NCBI GenBank assembly: GCA_003669575.1
Contig: QWOR01000250.1
Location: 1 to 15,535, forward strand
Direction of reading: 5' to 3'
DNA from: Planctomycetota bacterium
GTDB lineage: Bacteria; Planctomycetota; Planctomycetia; Planctomycetales; Planctomycetaceae
Length of the DNA: 15,535 bases
Part shown: piece after piece, positions 7,078-14,903 of the stretch
Numbering within the stretch: the stretch's first letter is position 1
Layout: the number at the start of each line of letters is the position of its first letter
The notes under the pieces: generated by a model
Told to the model about the DNA's origin: nothing
The model's database searches: none
The model's input: only the letters and a program-made list of their open reading frames with translations
Program-made: the position numbers and the translations under genes

Positions 7078-10000
7078 ATGCGTGGTTCGCTGGGTGCGAT
7101 ACTGTTCTATCTGGCAGTCTGGTTGGCTCCAGTTGTGTATGGACAACAACCCGAGACAGCTGCCCTGTCCGAGACGATCGAATTCAACCGGGATATCCGT
7201 CCGATCCTGTCGGACAACTGTTTTCAGTGCCACGGGCCCGACCGGAACAAACGCGAGGCAGATCTGCGTCTCGACACGGAGGACGGCCTCCACGGACGGG
7301 GCGACAAGCCCGGAACGATCGTCGCCGGTCAACCCGACAAGAGCGAGTTGTTCCATCGGGTCGTCACGACCGATGCCGATCTGCACATGCCGCCTGCTGC
7401 GACAGGCAAGGCCCTGAAGCCTCGCGAAGTCGAACTGCTCAGACGCTGGATAGAACAGGGTGGAAAGTTCGAGGGGCACTGGGCTTTCCTGCCACTCCGA
7501 GTCGATCCCGCCGTCGCCGCACTGACAGACACAGAAGCCTCGGCGAGAATCGACGAGTTCCTCGACGCGACACGACAGCAGAACCACCTTCACGAATCCC
7601 CGGAAGCTGACAGAGCCACGCTGCTCCGGCGACTGCACTTCGACCTGACGGGTCTTCCGCCCTCAGAAACAGAGGTCGCCGAATTTCTCGCAGACACCTC
7701 TCCTTCAGCCTTTGAAAAGAAGGTCGATCTGCTACTGGCCTCGCCCCATTACGGCGAGCGGCTGGCGATGTGGTGGCTCGACCTGGTGCGCTACGCCGAC
7801 ACGGTCGGGTACCACGGCGACCAGGAGATGAGCGTTTCCCCCTTTCGGCAGTATGTCATCGATGCATTTAACGCCAACAAACCCTTCGATCAGTTCACCC
7901 GGGAGCAGCTGGCCGGCGATCTGCTGCCGAATGCGACTCTCGAGCAGAAGATCGCCAGCGGTTACAACCGTCTGGGGATGATGAGCCAGGAAGGCGGTGT
8001 TCAGGATAAGGAATACCTGGCCAAGTATATCGCCGAACGCGTCCGCAATGCCTCGGGGACTTGGATGGGCGTCACGCTCGGCTGTGCCGAATGCCATGAC
8101 CACAAGTTCGATCCGTTCACCGCACGCGACTTCTACCGCTTCGAAGCCTTCTTCGCCGACATCCAGGAAAAAGGTCTCTACAAGAGCCCCAACCCCAATG
8201 GAGCCTGGGGCTCGTTCGTGAAGATCCCAACGCAAGAACAGACCGCCGAACTGGCCCGTCTCGACCAGAAGATCATCGAGTTGAAAACGACTCTCGACAC
8301 CCCCACGCCCGAACTCGCAGCTGCTCAGTCGGACTGGGAACAGACTCAGAACTCATGGACCGTTCTCCAGCCCGATTCGGTGACCTCGCAAGAGGGCGTC
8401 ACACTGACTCGTCAGTCGGATGGCTCGTATCTGGCCAGCAGCACAAATCCGGCAAAAGACACCTACACAATCACTCTGAAAAACATGCCAGCCGGTATCA
8501 CAGCGTTCCGTCTGGATGTCTTGCCGGATGAGTCACTCCCCGGCAAGGGACCGGGCCGTGCAGGTAACGGAAACTTCGTTCTTTCGGAGTTTATCGCAAA
8601 GGTCAAACCCGCGACTGGCGATGAACGTCCCGTAACACTCCAGAACGCCACCGCTACCTACGAGCAAACGGGAGCGGCCGAGAACCACCCGAATAAGAAG
8701 TGGGCGATTGAAGCTGCGATTGATGGCGACAAGAACGGCAAGCCCTGGGGCTGGGCCATTATGGAAAAAGCCGGCCAACCCCACACTGCGATCTTTGAGA
8801 CAGCCGAGAATTTGACCCTCGAAGAGGGAGCGTCACTGACAATTCAGATGTTGCAGAACCATGATGCCGCCGAGCACACGATCGGCCGGTTCCGGTTAGC
8901 CGTCACCACGAATCCACGCCCAGTCCGAGTTATCGATCTGGCTCCGCCACAGATTGCCGCGATTCTCGCGATCCCGACCGCTGATCGAAACGAAGCCCAG
9001 CGGGCCGAGGTCACGAAACACTATCGCTCGATCGCCCCGGCACTGGAGCCCCAGCGGCAGGAGCTGGCAGCCACCCAGAAAACTCGCGATGACCTCGATG
9101 CCAACATCGAGATTACGCTCACGACGGTGACTGTCGAGCCCCGTATGGTTCGCGTGCTGGAGCGCGGCAACTGGATGGACGAAACGGGTGAAGTCGTGGC
9201 CCCGGCCTTCCCCGAGGCGCTCGGTCCAGTTGCGTCAACGGACAAGCGATTGACTCGACTCGACCTGGCCCAGTGGCTGGTGAGCCGGGAGAATCCGCTC
9301 ACTGCTCGGGCGATCACGAACCGGTTGTGGAAGATCTACTTCGGAGCGGGACTGTCCCGCCGACTCGATGATCTCGGGGCTCAAGGCGAATGGCCCAGCC
9401 ACCCAGAGTTACTGGATTATCTGGCGGCCCGATTCATGGATACGGGCTGGGACTTCAAACGTCTCATCAAAACAATTGTGATGACGCAGGCTTATCGTCA
9501 GTCATCGCATCCGAACGCGATGCAAACCGAGTCGGATCCCTATAACCGCTGGCTCGCTCGTCAGGGCCGATTCCGACTCGACGCCGAACTGATCCGCGAC
9601 AATGCCCTCTCCATCAGCGGGCTGCTCGTCACAAAGATTGGTGGCAAGAGTGTCCGCCCCTATCAGCCACCGGGTTACTGGGCGTACCTCAATTTTCCAC
9701 AGCGGGAGTGGCAGAACGGAGCCGGGGACGATCTGTACCGCCGCGGGCTCTACACCCACTGGCAGCGACAGTACCTGCACCCGAGCATCCTCGCGTTCGA
9801 TGCACCCAGCCGGGAGGAGTGCACGGCGGATCGCCCGCGATCGAACACGCCACTGCAGTCGCTGGTGCTGTTGAACGACCCGACGTATGTCGAGGCAGCT
9901 CGAGCCTTCGCGGAATTGATCCTGCGTCATGAGGGGACCGATGCTCAGCGTCTCGACTATGCATTCCATCGAGCTCTCTCACGGCCGATTGAACCGCATG

Positions 10001-10191
10001 AGACGGAGATTCTCTTGAAGCTGCTACAGACACACCTCAGCGAATACGGAGCCGACCCAGCTGCCGCCAAGGATCTGTTGTCAGTCGGTGCCCGTCCTTT
10101 GCCCCAGGACCTGTCCCCTGCGAGCCTCGCCGCCTGGACCGATGTCGCCCGCACCATTTTGAACTTGCATGAGGTGATCACGCGGAACTGA
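7078..10191 (+). CDS. PSCyt1-PSCyt2-PSD1 (DUF1549/DUF1553) secreted cytochrome-like protein
   Basis: The 1037-residue protein has the standard planctomycete order. A signal peptide (1-22, MRGSLGAILFYLAVWLAPVVYG) is followed by PSCyt1 at about 36-120 with a haem site CFQCH (48-52) and HMPPA. PSCyt2/DUF1549 spans about 153-366 and has a second CxxCH, CAECH (336-340). Next comes a variable insert (about 380-715) with short coiled-coil segments flanking a beta-rich part, then PSD1/DUF1553 (about 724-957) with NPLTARAITNRLW, GRFRLDAELIRDNAL and PRSNTPLQSLVLLND. It is probably periplasmic. The family is abundant in planctomycetes and proposed to serve in degradation of complex substrates, but no reaction is proven. 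I chose ATG 7078 because the signal peptide begins there, although the frame is open further upstream. Its usual partner, a DUF1501 gene, lies downstream but is separated by an inserted element. Confidence 0.93.
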   Translation: MRGSLGAILFYLAVWLAPVVYGQQPETAALSETIEFNRDIRPILSDNCFQCHGPDRNKREADLRLDTEDGLHGRGDKPGTIVAGQPDKSELFHRVVTTDADLHMPPAATGKALKPREVELLRRWIEQGGKFEGHWAFLPLRVDPAVAALTDTEASARIDEFLDATRQQNHLHESPEADRATLLRRLHFDLTGLPPSETEVAEFLADTSPSAFEKKVDLLLASPHYGERLAMWWLDLVRYADTVGYHGDQEMSVSPFRQYVIDAFNANKPFDQFTREQLAGDLLPNATLEQKIASGYNRLGMMSQEGGVQDKEYLAKYIAERVRNASGTWMGVTLGCAECHDHKFDPFTARDFYRFEAFFADIQEKGLYKSPNPNGAWGSFVKIPTQEQTAELARLDQKIIELKTTLDTPTPELAAAQSDWEQTQNSWTVLQPDSVTSQEGVTLTRQSDGSYLASSTNPAKDTYTITLKNMPAGITAFRLDVLPDESLPGKGPGRAGNGNFVLSEFIAKVKPATGDERPVTLQNATATYEQTGAAENHPNKKWAIEAAIDGDKNGKPWGWAIMEKAGQPHTAIFETAENLTLEEGASLTIQMLQNHDAAEHTIGRFRLAVTTNPRPVRVIDLAPPQIAAILAIPTADRNEAQRAEVTKHYRSIAPALEPQRQELAATQKTRDDLDANIEITLTTVTVEPRMVRVLERGNWMDETGEVVAPAFPEALGPVASTDKRLTRLDLAQWLVSRENPLTARAITNRLWKIYFGAGLSRRLDDLGAQGEWPSHPELLDYLAARFMDTGWDFKRLIKTIVMTQAYRQSSHPNAMQTESDPYNRWLARQGRFRLDAELIRDNALSISGLLVTKIGGKSVRPYQPPGYWAYLNFPQREWQNGAGDDLYRRGLYTHWQRQYLHPSILAFDAPSREECTADRPRSNTPLQSLVLLNDPTYVEAARAFAELILRHEGTDAQRLDYAFHRALSRPIEPHETEILLKLLQTHLSEYGADPAAAKDLLSVGARPLPQDLSPASLAAWTDVARTILNLHEVITRN

Positions 10192-10264
10192 GGGGAGCCT
10201 ATGACAGATTGAGGCTCATCCTCGATCGATGACTTCCCCCGTCGAGAACCAACCACTTGTTCGC

Positions 10265-10354
10265 CAGTCACGAAGTGACGCCAGCCCTTAGCCGTGGGCG
10301 TCAGCCCACGGATTCACGACAACCACACCAACGCAGCCGCGAAGCGGCGACAGG
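10265..10354 (+). repeat. Left terminal arm with hairpins A, B, C
   Basis: Hairpin A is at 10267-10279 (loop GAA), hairpin B at 10292-10311 (loop GTCA, 8-bp stem) and hairpin C at 10336-10348 (GCCGC/GCGGC, loop GAA). The arm ends at GACAGG and runs directly into the transposase ribosome binding site, so hairpin C could also affect its translation. Confidence 0.75.
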
Positions 10355-10357
10355 AGG
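10352..10357 (+). promoter_or_regulatory. Ribosome binding site of the transposase
   Basis: AGGAGG lies 6 nt before ATG 10364 and is the strongest Shine-Dalgarno in the window. It fixes the transposase start and contrasts with the weak or absent sites of the neighbouring genes. Hairpin C ends only 3 nt upstream. Confidence 0.75.
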
Positions 10358-10363
10358 AGAGAC

Positions 10364-10828
10364 ATGGGCGCCTACACCAAACTCTCTTACCACCTCGTCT
10401 TCGGCACAAAATTCCGTCAGCCGGTCATCGACGCCGATCTTCGCCCGCGACTCTATGATTACATCGGAGGAACGATACGTTCCATGGATGGCCGCATAGA
10501 AGAGGTCGGTGGCGTAGAAGACCATGTCCACATCCTGACTGCCATTCCCCCGACGCTCGCTCTGTCGAACGTCGTCCGCGACCTCAAGGCCAATTCCTCC
10601 AAGTGGATCAACGACAACGGCCTGACACCCACTCGATTTGAATGGCAGACCGGATATGCCGCATTCACAGTGAGTTTTTCGCAGCTCGGCATGTTGAGAC
10701 AGTACATTCGCGGACAGGAAGAACATCACCGAAAGCAGACATTTGAGGATGAGTATGCGGCATTCTTGGATCGTCATGGGATTTCCTACGAGCGGAAGCA
10801 TCTTTTCGAAGGAGAGAATTATGGGTGA
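10364..10828 (+). CDS. tnpA: IS200/IS605-family Y1 transposase (TnpA / RAYT-like)
   Basis: The 154-residue protein is a full-length HUH single-tyrosine transposase. Such enzymes cut and join single-stranded DNA at hairpin ends through a 5'-phosphotyrosine. Visible catalytic residues are the HUH motif H54-V55-H56 in VEDHVHIL, and Y114 in LRQYIRGQ, followed four residues later by Q118, the spacing of the metal-assisting Gln in characterised TnpA proteins. The N-terminus (YHLVFGTKFRQPVI) and WQTGYAAFTVS are also typical. No frameshift or stop is present, so it may be active. It sits alone between inverted hairpin arms without TnpB, as in IS200 or REP-associated tyrosine transposases. The inverted REP-like arms favour the RAYT reading, though 154 residues is also typical of IS200 TnpA. 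Confidence 0.92.
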   Translation: MGAYTKLSYHLVFGTKFRQPVIDADLRPRLYDYIGGTIRSMDGRIEEVGGVEDHVHILTAIPPTLALSNVVRDLKANSSKWINDNGLTPTRFEWQTGYAAFTVSFSQLGMLRQYIRGQEEHHRKQTFEDEYAAFLDRHGISYERKHLFEGENYG

Positions 10829-10831
10829 TTG

Positions 10832-10921
10832 CCTGTCGCCGCTTCGCGGTTGCTTCTGTTTGCGTTTTATGTCCCCTTGGGCTGACGCCCAAGGCTACGG
10901 GCTGTCGTCGCTTCGCGACTG
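10832..10921 (-). repeat. Right terminal arm with hairpins C', B', A'
   Basis: Hairpin C' is at 10838-10850 (one G-T pair), B' at 10875-10894 (loop TGAC, the complement of the left loop) and A' at 10907-10919 (loop TTC). It starts 4 nt after the transposase stop and is the inverted counterpart of 10265-10354. Confidence 0.75.
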
Positions 10922-11015
10922 AGGACAGGTCCCGGGTGTTACGCAGGAATATCAAAGACAACTCAACATCTACTGATTTCCAACATTTCGCCTCTTTACA
11001 CAGAGCCACATCATC

Positions 11016-12443
11016 ATGTTCGAACTTCCTTCACCCATCGCTCGGCGGTCGTTTCTGAAGCGGTCGGGAGTCAGTCTGGGATCGATGGCACTGGGGTCTC
11101 TCTTGGCGCGCGAGGGGCGAGCGGGAGACACCACCGTCCCGAAATGGGATGGCGTGATCCACCCCATTCATCATGCCCCGAAAGCCAAGCGGATCATCTG
11201 GCTGTACATGGCGGGCGGGATGACGCATCTGGAGACCTTCGACCACAAGCCGAAGCTGGCCGAACTCAACGGACAGCCGATGCCGGAATCGATCACGAAG
11301 GGCCAGCAGATTGCCCAGTTGCAGGGAGCCAAACTCACCTGCTTTGCCCCGCAGCATCCCTTCAAGCAGTGGGGAGAGTCGGGCCAGTCGATCTCCGAGA
11401 TCTGGCCGATGCTGGCATCGAAATGTGCCGACGACATGTGCATCGTGCGGTCGTTGCATACCGACGCGATCAACCACGACCCGGCCCACACCTTTATGAA
11501 CACTGGCACCATGAACGCGGGGCGACCGGCCATGGGGTCCTGGCTGCTTTACGGGCTGGGAGCCGAGTCGGAAAACCTGCCTGGCTTCGTGGTCATGGTT
11601 TCGACAGGTAAGTTTGGCCAGAAGCAGCCCATCGCCGCCCGGCAATGGCATTCCGGATTCCTGCCGGGACAGTTCCAAGGAGTAGAGTTCCGTGGCACGG
11701 GCGATCCAGTCCTCTACGCCAACAGCCCCAAGGGTGTCACACCTCAGCGGCAGCGGGACATCGTCGACGCGGTGCAGTCACTGAATGGTCTGGCCAACCA
11801 GCGACTCGACGACCCGGAGATCGCGACCCGCATCAGCCAGTACGAGCTCGCCTTCCGCATGCAGTCGAGCGTCCCCGACCTGATGGATGTGCGAAACGAG
11901 CCCGAACACATTTTCGAGTTGTATGGGACTCGCGGCGGAGATGGATCGTTTGCTTCCAACTGCCTGCTGGCCAGACGACTGGCCGAACGAGGAACACGGT
12001 TTATCCAGCTATACCACCGGGACTGGGACCACCACGGAGCCGTCAAGGAACACTCCGCCGGGACTGCGAAGGAAGTCGACCAGGGCGTGGCCGCTCTCAT
12101 CACCGACCTCAAGCAGCGGGACATGCTCAAGGACACGATCATCGTCTTTGGCTCCGAGTTCGGACGGACTCCCATGGCCCAGGGCAGCGGCCGAGATCAC
12201 CATCTGGCCGGGTTCACGATGTGGTTTGCGGGAGGTGGTTTCAAGCCGGGCTTCAGCTACGGGGCCACCGACGAATTCGGTTACAAGGCGGTCGAAAACC
12301 GCGTCTCGGTGCACGATGTCCACGCGACCTTGCTGCACCAACTCGGCATCGACCACAACCGCTTCACTTACAAGTTCCAGGGGCTCGATGCGAAACTCAC
12401 CGGAGTCGAGGGGGCCCGCGTGGTGAATGAAATCTTGACGTGA
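11016..12443 (+). CDS. DUF1501 protein, Tat-exported, alkaline-phosphatase superfamily
   Basis: The 475-residue product starts with a twin-arginine signal, ARRSFLKR at residues 9-16, followed by GVSLGSMALGSLLAREGRA, so it should be exported folded. The DUF1501 body shows KRIIWLYMAGGMTHLETFD (ending at D76), FGRTP (382-386), RDHH (393-396) and VHDVHATLLHQLG (H433, H436). These Asp/His blocks match the metal-binding layout of the alkaline-phosphatase/sulfatase superfamily. The enzymatic reaction is not established. In planctomycetes this family is typically encoded directly after a PSCyt/PSD1 gene; here 824 nt, including the transposase element, separate them. There is no Shine-Dalgarno before ATG 11016. 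The C-terminus GLDAKLTGVEGARVVNEIL is complete. Confidence 0.93.
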   Translation: MFELPSPIARRSFLKRSGVSLGSMALGSLLAREGRAGDTTVPKWDGVIHPIHHAPKAKRIIWLYMAGGMTHLETFDHKPKLAELNGQPMPESITKGQQIAQLQGAKLTCFAPQHPFKQWGESGQSISEIWPMLASKCADDMCIVRSLHTDAINHDPAHTFMNTGTMNAGRPAMGSWLLYGLGAESENLPGFVVMVSTGKFGQKQPIAARQWHSGFLPGQFQGVEFRGTGDPVLYANSPKGVTPQRQRDIVDAVQSLNGLANQRLDDPEIATRISQYELAFRMQSSVPDLMDVRNEPEHIFELYGTRGGDGSFASNCLLARRLAERGTRFIQLYHRDWDHHGAVKEHSAGTAKEVDQGVAALITDLKQRDMLKDTIIVFGSEFGRTPMAQGSGRDHHLAGFTMWFAGGGFKPGFSYGATDEFGYKAVENRVSVHDVHATLLHQLGIDHNRFTYKFQGLDAKLTGVEGARVVNEILT

Positions 12444-12446
12444 TTG

Positions 12447-12580
12447 GCGAGCGGCAGACATCAGTCTGCCGCGGATTCGCGAGACTTTTGTTAGACGATC
12501 TCGAAACGTCGATCGATTCAACTCGCCGCATGTCGCAAACTCGAACGCACATTCACGGCAGACTCACGTCTGTCGCTCGC
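12447..12580. repeat. Inverted REP-like hairpin pair (REPIN-like)
   Basis: Two 35-nt arms, 12447-12481 and 12546-12580, are inverted copies (28 of 35 positions by eye). Each begins GCGAGCG and holds a hairpin: GCGGCAGAC/GTCTGCCGC with loop ATCA at 12451-12472, and CGGCAGAC/GTCTGTCG with loop TCAC at 12556-12575. The pair fills the gap between the DUF1501 and PhyH genes, starting 3 nt after one stop and ending 15 nt before the next start. It contains no gene. The sequence is unrelated to the repeats at 283-529 and 10265-10921. Confidence 0.65.
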
Positions 12581-12595
12581 TGGGGAAATGACCGT

Positions 12596-13393
12596 ATGAC
12601 ATTCTATCGTCCAACGCTCGATGATGTGGCTCGCTTCCGCGATGACGGGTATGTGATCGTCCGCAATCTGCTCACTCCCGCAGAGGTCGAGCTACTCAAC
12701 CGGGTCGCTCGCGCGGACAAGCATCTGGCAGAGTCAGCCTACGGCAGAGAAGACGCCAAAGGGGCGGTGATCACGCTGGCTGTACGTAACGAACTGACCG
12801 ACGACATCTACAGTGCGATCGCCCGCAGCCGCAGGATCGTGTCAGCGATGGCTGCCTTCCTGGATGGCGAGGTCTATCACTACCACCACAAGTTGATTCT
12901 GAAGGAGCCTCGCGTCGGTGGTGCCTGGGAATGGCATCAGGATTACGGGTACTGGTACAACAACGGATGCCTGCTGCCCGACATGGCCAGCTGTCTGATG
13001 GGGATTGACCGGGCGACGCAGGCAAACGGGTGTCTGCAGGTCCTCAAAGGCTCGCACAAAATCGGTCGCATTGAGCACGTTAAGACTGGCTACCAGACTG
13101 GGGCCGATATGTCCCGCGTGAATGTGGCTATCGCCCGTTACGAGCTGGTGTATGTCGAAATGGAACCCGGGGACGCGGTGTTTTTCCACGCCAACCTGCT
13201 GCATCGTTCCGACCAGAATCACAGCGAGCATCCCCGCTGGGCACTCATCAGCTGTTACAACACCCGGCGGAATGATCCCTACCTCGCCAGCAGACATCCG
13301 GGGTATTCGTCCCTCGATCTCTGGGCGGATGAGGATGTCCTGAAAGCCGGACAACGACAGTGGGACCGGATCCAGCAGGCCCTGAAGGGGTAA
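12596..13393 (+). CDS. Phytanoyl-CoA dioxygenase (PhyH) family Fe(II)/2-oxoglutarate oxygenase
   Basis: The 265-residue protein has the PhyH double-stranded beta-helix. The iron ligands are visible: H114 and D116 in WEWHQDYGYWY, and H203 in ANLLHRSDQN. R214, eleven residues after the distal His, is placed to bind 2-oxoglutarate. NGCLQVLKGSHKIGRIEH and DGYVIVRNLL are also typical. There is no signal peptide, so it should act in the cytoplasm, hydroxylating a small substrate that cannot be named from sequence. Its neighbours are exported, so a joint pathway is only a suggestion. I chose ATG 12596 (MTFYRPTLDDV). The open frame extends upstream to 12440, but that part is translated repeat. GGGG at 12582-12585 may serve as a weak ribosome site. 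Confidence 0.9.
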   Translation: MTFYRPTLDDVARFRDDGYVIVRNLLTPAEVELLNRVARADKHLAESAYGREDAKGAVITLAVRNELTDDIYSAIARSRRIVSAMAAFLDGEVYHYHHKLILKEPRVGGAWEWHQDYGYWYNNGCLLPDMASCLMGIDRATQANGCLQVLKGSHKIGRIEHVKTGYQTGADMSRVNVAIARYELVYVEMEPGDAVFFHANLLHRSDQNHSEHPRWALISCYNTRRNDPYLASRHPGYSSLDLWADEDVLKAGQRQWDRIQQALKG

Positions 13394-13428
13394 ATCCCCT
13401 GTGGACGAATTGCCAAGCCGCCCGATTC

Positions 13429-13458
13429 TTAACAGAACTATAACCTGCGCGATATACC
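13429..13458 (+). promoter_or_regulatory. Possible sigma-70-like promoter
   Basis: TTAACA (13429-13434) and TATACC (13453-13458) are separated by 18 nt, upstream of the ceramidase-like gene and in an AT-richer patch than its surroundings. The -35 box matches five of six consensus bases, the -10 box four of six. Planctomycete promoters are poorly defined, so this is only a candidate. Confidence 0.28.
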
Positions 13459-13501
13459 GTGACGCTTGGCAGATTGATCTTCATCAGTCAGAATTGATGG
13501 A

Positions 13502-14803
13502 ATGAATACTCGCCCCATTCTGATCGTTGGCCTGGCCCTTGGGCTGAGCCAGATTTTCATCTCGTTCTCCCTGGCTGCTGACCCGGTTTTCATGGCCGGA
13601 GCTGCCCAGAGGGATATCACTCCGCTCGAGCCGGTTCCCTTGTGGGGGTACGGTAACCGACATGACACATTGTCGGACGGAACGCTCGATCCTCTAATGG
13701 CTGCTGCCATTGTGATTCATGCAGGCGATCAGAAGATGGCGGTTGTGGGCCTCGATCTGGGGCGTTCCCCGAACGAGAAATCGCTCCAGACTATCCGCGA
13801 GCGCATTAAAGCCGAAGCGGGCATCGAGCATTCGTTTATCGCGGGCTCACACACCCACCACGCTCCAGTTCTGGAACTTTCCGACGCGCCGGGCAAGGGG
13901 AAAGGCCGCTTCGATGCCGCGCTGCGGTACTACAAGAAGCTGGAAGACGACATCGTCGCAGCCATTGTCGAAGCCAACAGCAAGCTGGTCCCGGCGAAAA
14001 TCGCGACGGGCGCGGTCGATCTTCAGGGTTACAACCGAAACCGCCATACCAAACTTCTGCCCAAGCCTGTCGACACCCAGCTGGGGATCATGCGTCTTGA
14101 TGATATGGACGGCAAACCGATCGCCGTCATGGTGAACTTTGCCGCTCATCCGACCAGTATTCCGTCCGAGACGATCAAGTTCTCGGCCGACTTCGCCGGA
14201 TCCTTGAAGAATCAGGTCATGAAGGAACTCGGTGGTCAGGCCGTCTTCATGCAGGGAGCCTGCGGAGACCTCTCCACCGATCGCGGGGGCAAAGAATACG
14301 TCGAGTTTGGCAAAGCCATCGGGAACGAGGCCGTAAAGCTCGCCAAAACCCTGGAACCGAAGGTCCCCGAGAAACCGACACTCGAAGTTCGTGAAAAGCG
14401 ATTCAAGTACGAATCACGCACCAACCTGAACAATCCCGCAATTCGCGTGGTTTACTCGATCGCCTTCTTCCCAGAGCTGATTTCGAACTTTGTGGACGAG
14501 TATGCTGATGGAGTTCGCCCCCGCCTGACGGTGGCCCTCCTCAATGGGGAGATCGCATTCGTCGGTGGATCAGGTGAGTTCTTTTGTGAGCATCCGATTC
14601 GCCTGCGTGAACGGGCTCGTGTGAAGCAGCTCTTTTTCCTCGGCTACAACAACGGTTACCACCAGTACTTCCCCACCATCGAAGCCGCTTCGGAGGGGGG
14701 ATACGGTGCCGATAGTCAGGTCGCCCCGGTCGCTGTCGGCGCGGGTGAAGAGATCATGAACACCGCCCTGCTCTGGCTCTATCAGATGCGGGGCAAGCTG
14801 TAA
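13502..14803 (+). CDS. Secreted neutral/alkaline ceramidase-like hydrolase, N-terminal domain only
   Basis: The 433-residue product has a signal peptide (about 1-26, ending SLAADP) and matches the N-terminal catalytic domain of neutral/alkaline non-lysosomal ceramidases (PF04734), zinc amidases that split N-acyl-sphingosine. Catalytic features are visible: SHTHHAP (H117, H119), NFAAHPTSI (H216), the nucleophile region GACGDLST with S258, E359 in SGEFFCEHP, and a tyrosine-rich GYNNGYHQY (381-389) that should supply the zinc-binding Tyr. Classical ceramidases are about 650 residues or more with an extra C-terminal domain; this short form is common in planctomycetes, where the substrate may be another amide or lipid. 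It follows the PhyH gene by 108 nt, with a candidate promoter between, and precedes an alpha/beta hydrolase. The domain is certain; true ceramidase activity is not. Confidence 0.88.
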   Translation: MNTRPILIVGLALGLSQIFISFSLAADPVFMAGAAQRDITPLEPVPLWGYGNRHDTLSDGTLDPLMAAAIVIHAGDQKMAVVGLDLGRSPNEKSLQTIRERIKAEAGIEHSFIAGSHTHHAPVLELSDAPGKGKGRFDAALRYYKKLEDDIVAAIVEANSKLVPAKIATGAVDLQGYNRNRHTKLLPKPVDTQLGIMRLDDMDGKPIAVMVNFAAHPTSIPSETIKFSADFAGSLKNQVMKELGGQAVFMQGACGDLSTDRGGKEYVEFGKAIGNEAVKLAKTLEPKVPEKPTLEVREKRFKYESRTNLNNPAIRVVYSIAFFPELISNFVDEYADGVRPRLTVALLNGEIAFVGGSGEFFCEHPIRLRERARVKQLFFLGYNNGYHQYFPTIEAASEGGYGADSQVAPVAVGAGEEIMNTALLWLYQMRGKL

Positions 14804-14830
14804 CGGGTTCACGGCAGAGCCCGCAAACTC

Positions 14831-14860
14831 CACCGAGCGAGGGGACTTTCCTCCCCGGTG
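14831..14860 (+). repeat. Bulged hairpin between ceramidase-like and hydrolase genes
   Basis: CACC (14831-14834) with GGTG (14857-14860) and GGGGA (14841-14845) with TCCCC (14852-14856) pair around the loop CTTTCC, leaving GAGCGA (14835-14840) as a bulge. It starts 27 nt after the ceramidase-like stop. No T-run follows, so termination is doubtful. It may be an mRNA structure or another repeat. Confidence 0.3.
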
Positions 14861-14903
14861 CGAGCCCCACTTTCCATCACTCATTTCAGAAATGGACGAT
14901 GAC

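Larger units (their letters stand above)
10265..10921 (+). mobile_element. Compact IS200/RAYT-like element with triple-hairpin inverted ends
   Basis: The 657-bp element has two 90-nt inverted arms (10265-10354 and 10832-10921) that match at 71 of 90 positions by eye without gaps, flanking one Y1 transposase gene. Each arm carries hairpins A, B and C from outside inward, with spacers of 12 and 24 nt on both sides. A is GTCAC/GTGAC on the left and GTCGC/GCGAC on the right; B is CCGTGGGC/GCCCACGG on the left and CCTTGGGC/GCCCAAGG on the right. Hairpin B is preceded by TTAG on the left and, on the opposite strand, by GTAG on the right. GTAG is the tetranucleotide that leads classical REP sequences. 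No TnpB gene or target duplication is seen. The boundaries are set by the end of similarity and are not proven junctions. Confidence 0.78.

Noticed and set aside
10265..10921. CRISPR array, or TnpB with guide RNA
   Set aside because: The repeats are inverted hairpins flanking a gene, not regular direct repeats with spacers. No TnpB-like frame or zinc-finger motif is present around the transposase.
12440..12595. Upstream extension of the PhyH gene by 52 codons
   Set aside because: The extension is a translation of the inverted repeat pair and overlaps the DUF1501 stop; the domain begins right after ATG 12596.
13386..13400. AGGGG/CCCCT hairpin over the PhyH stop codon as a terminator
   Set aside because: The stem is only 5 bp and no T-run follows, so it is no more than a chance inverted repeat.
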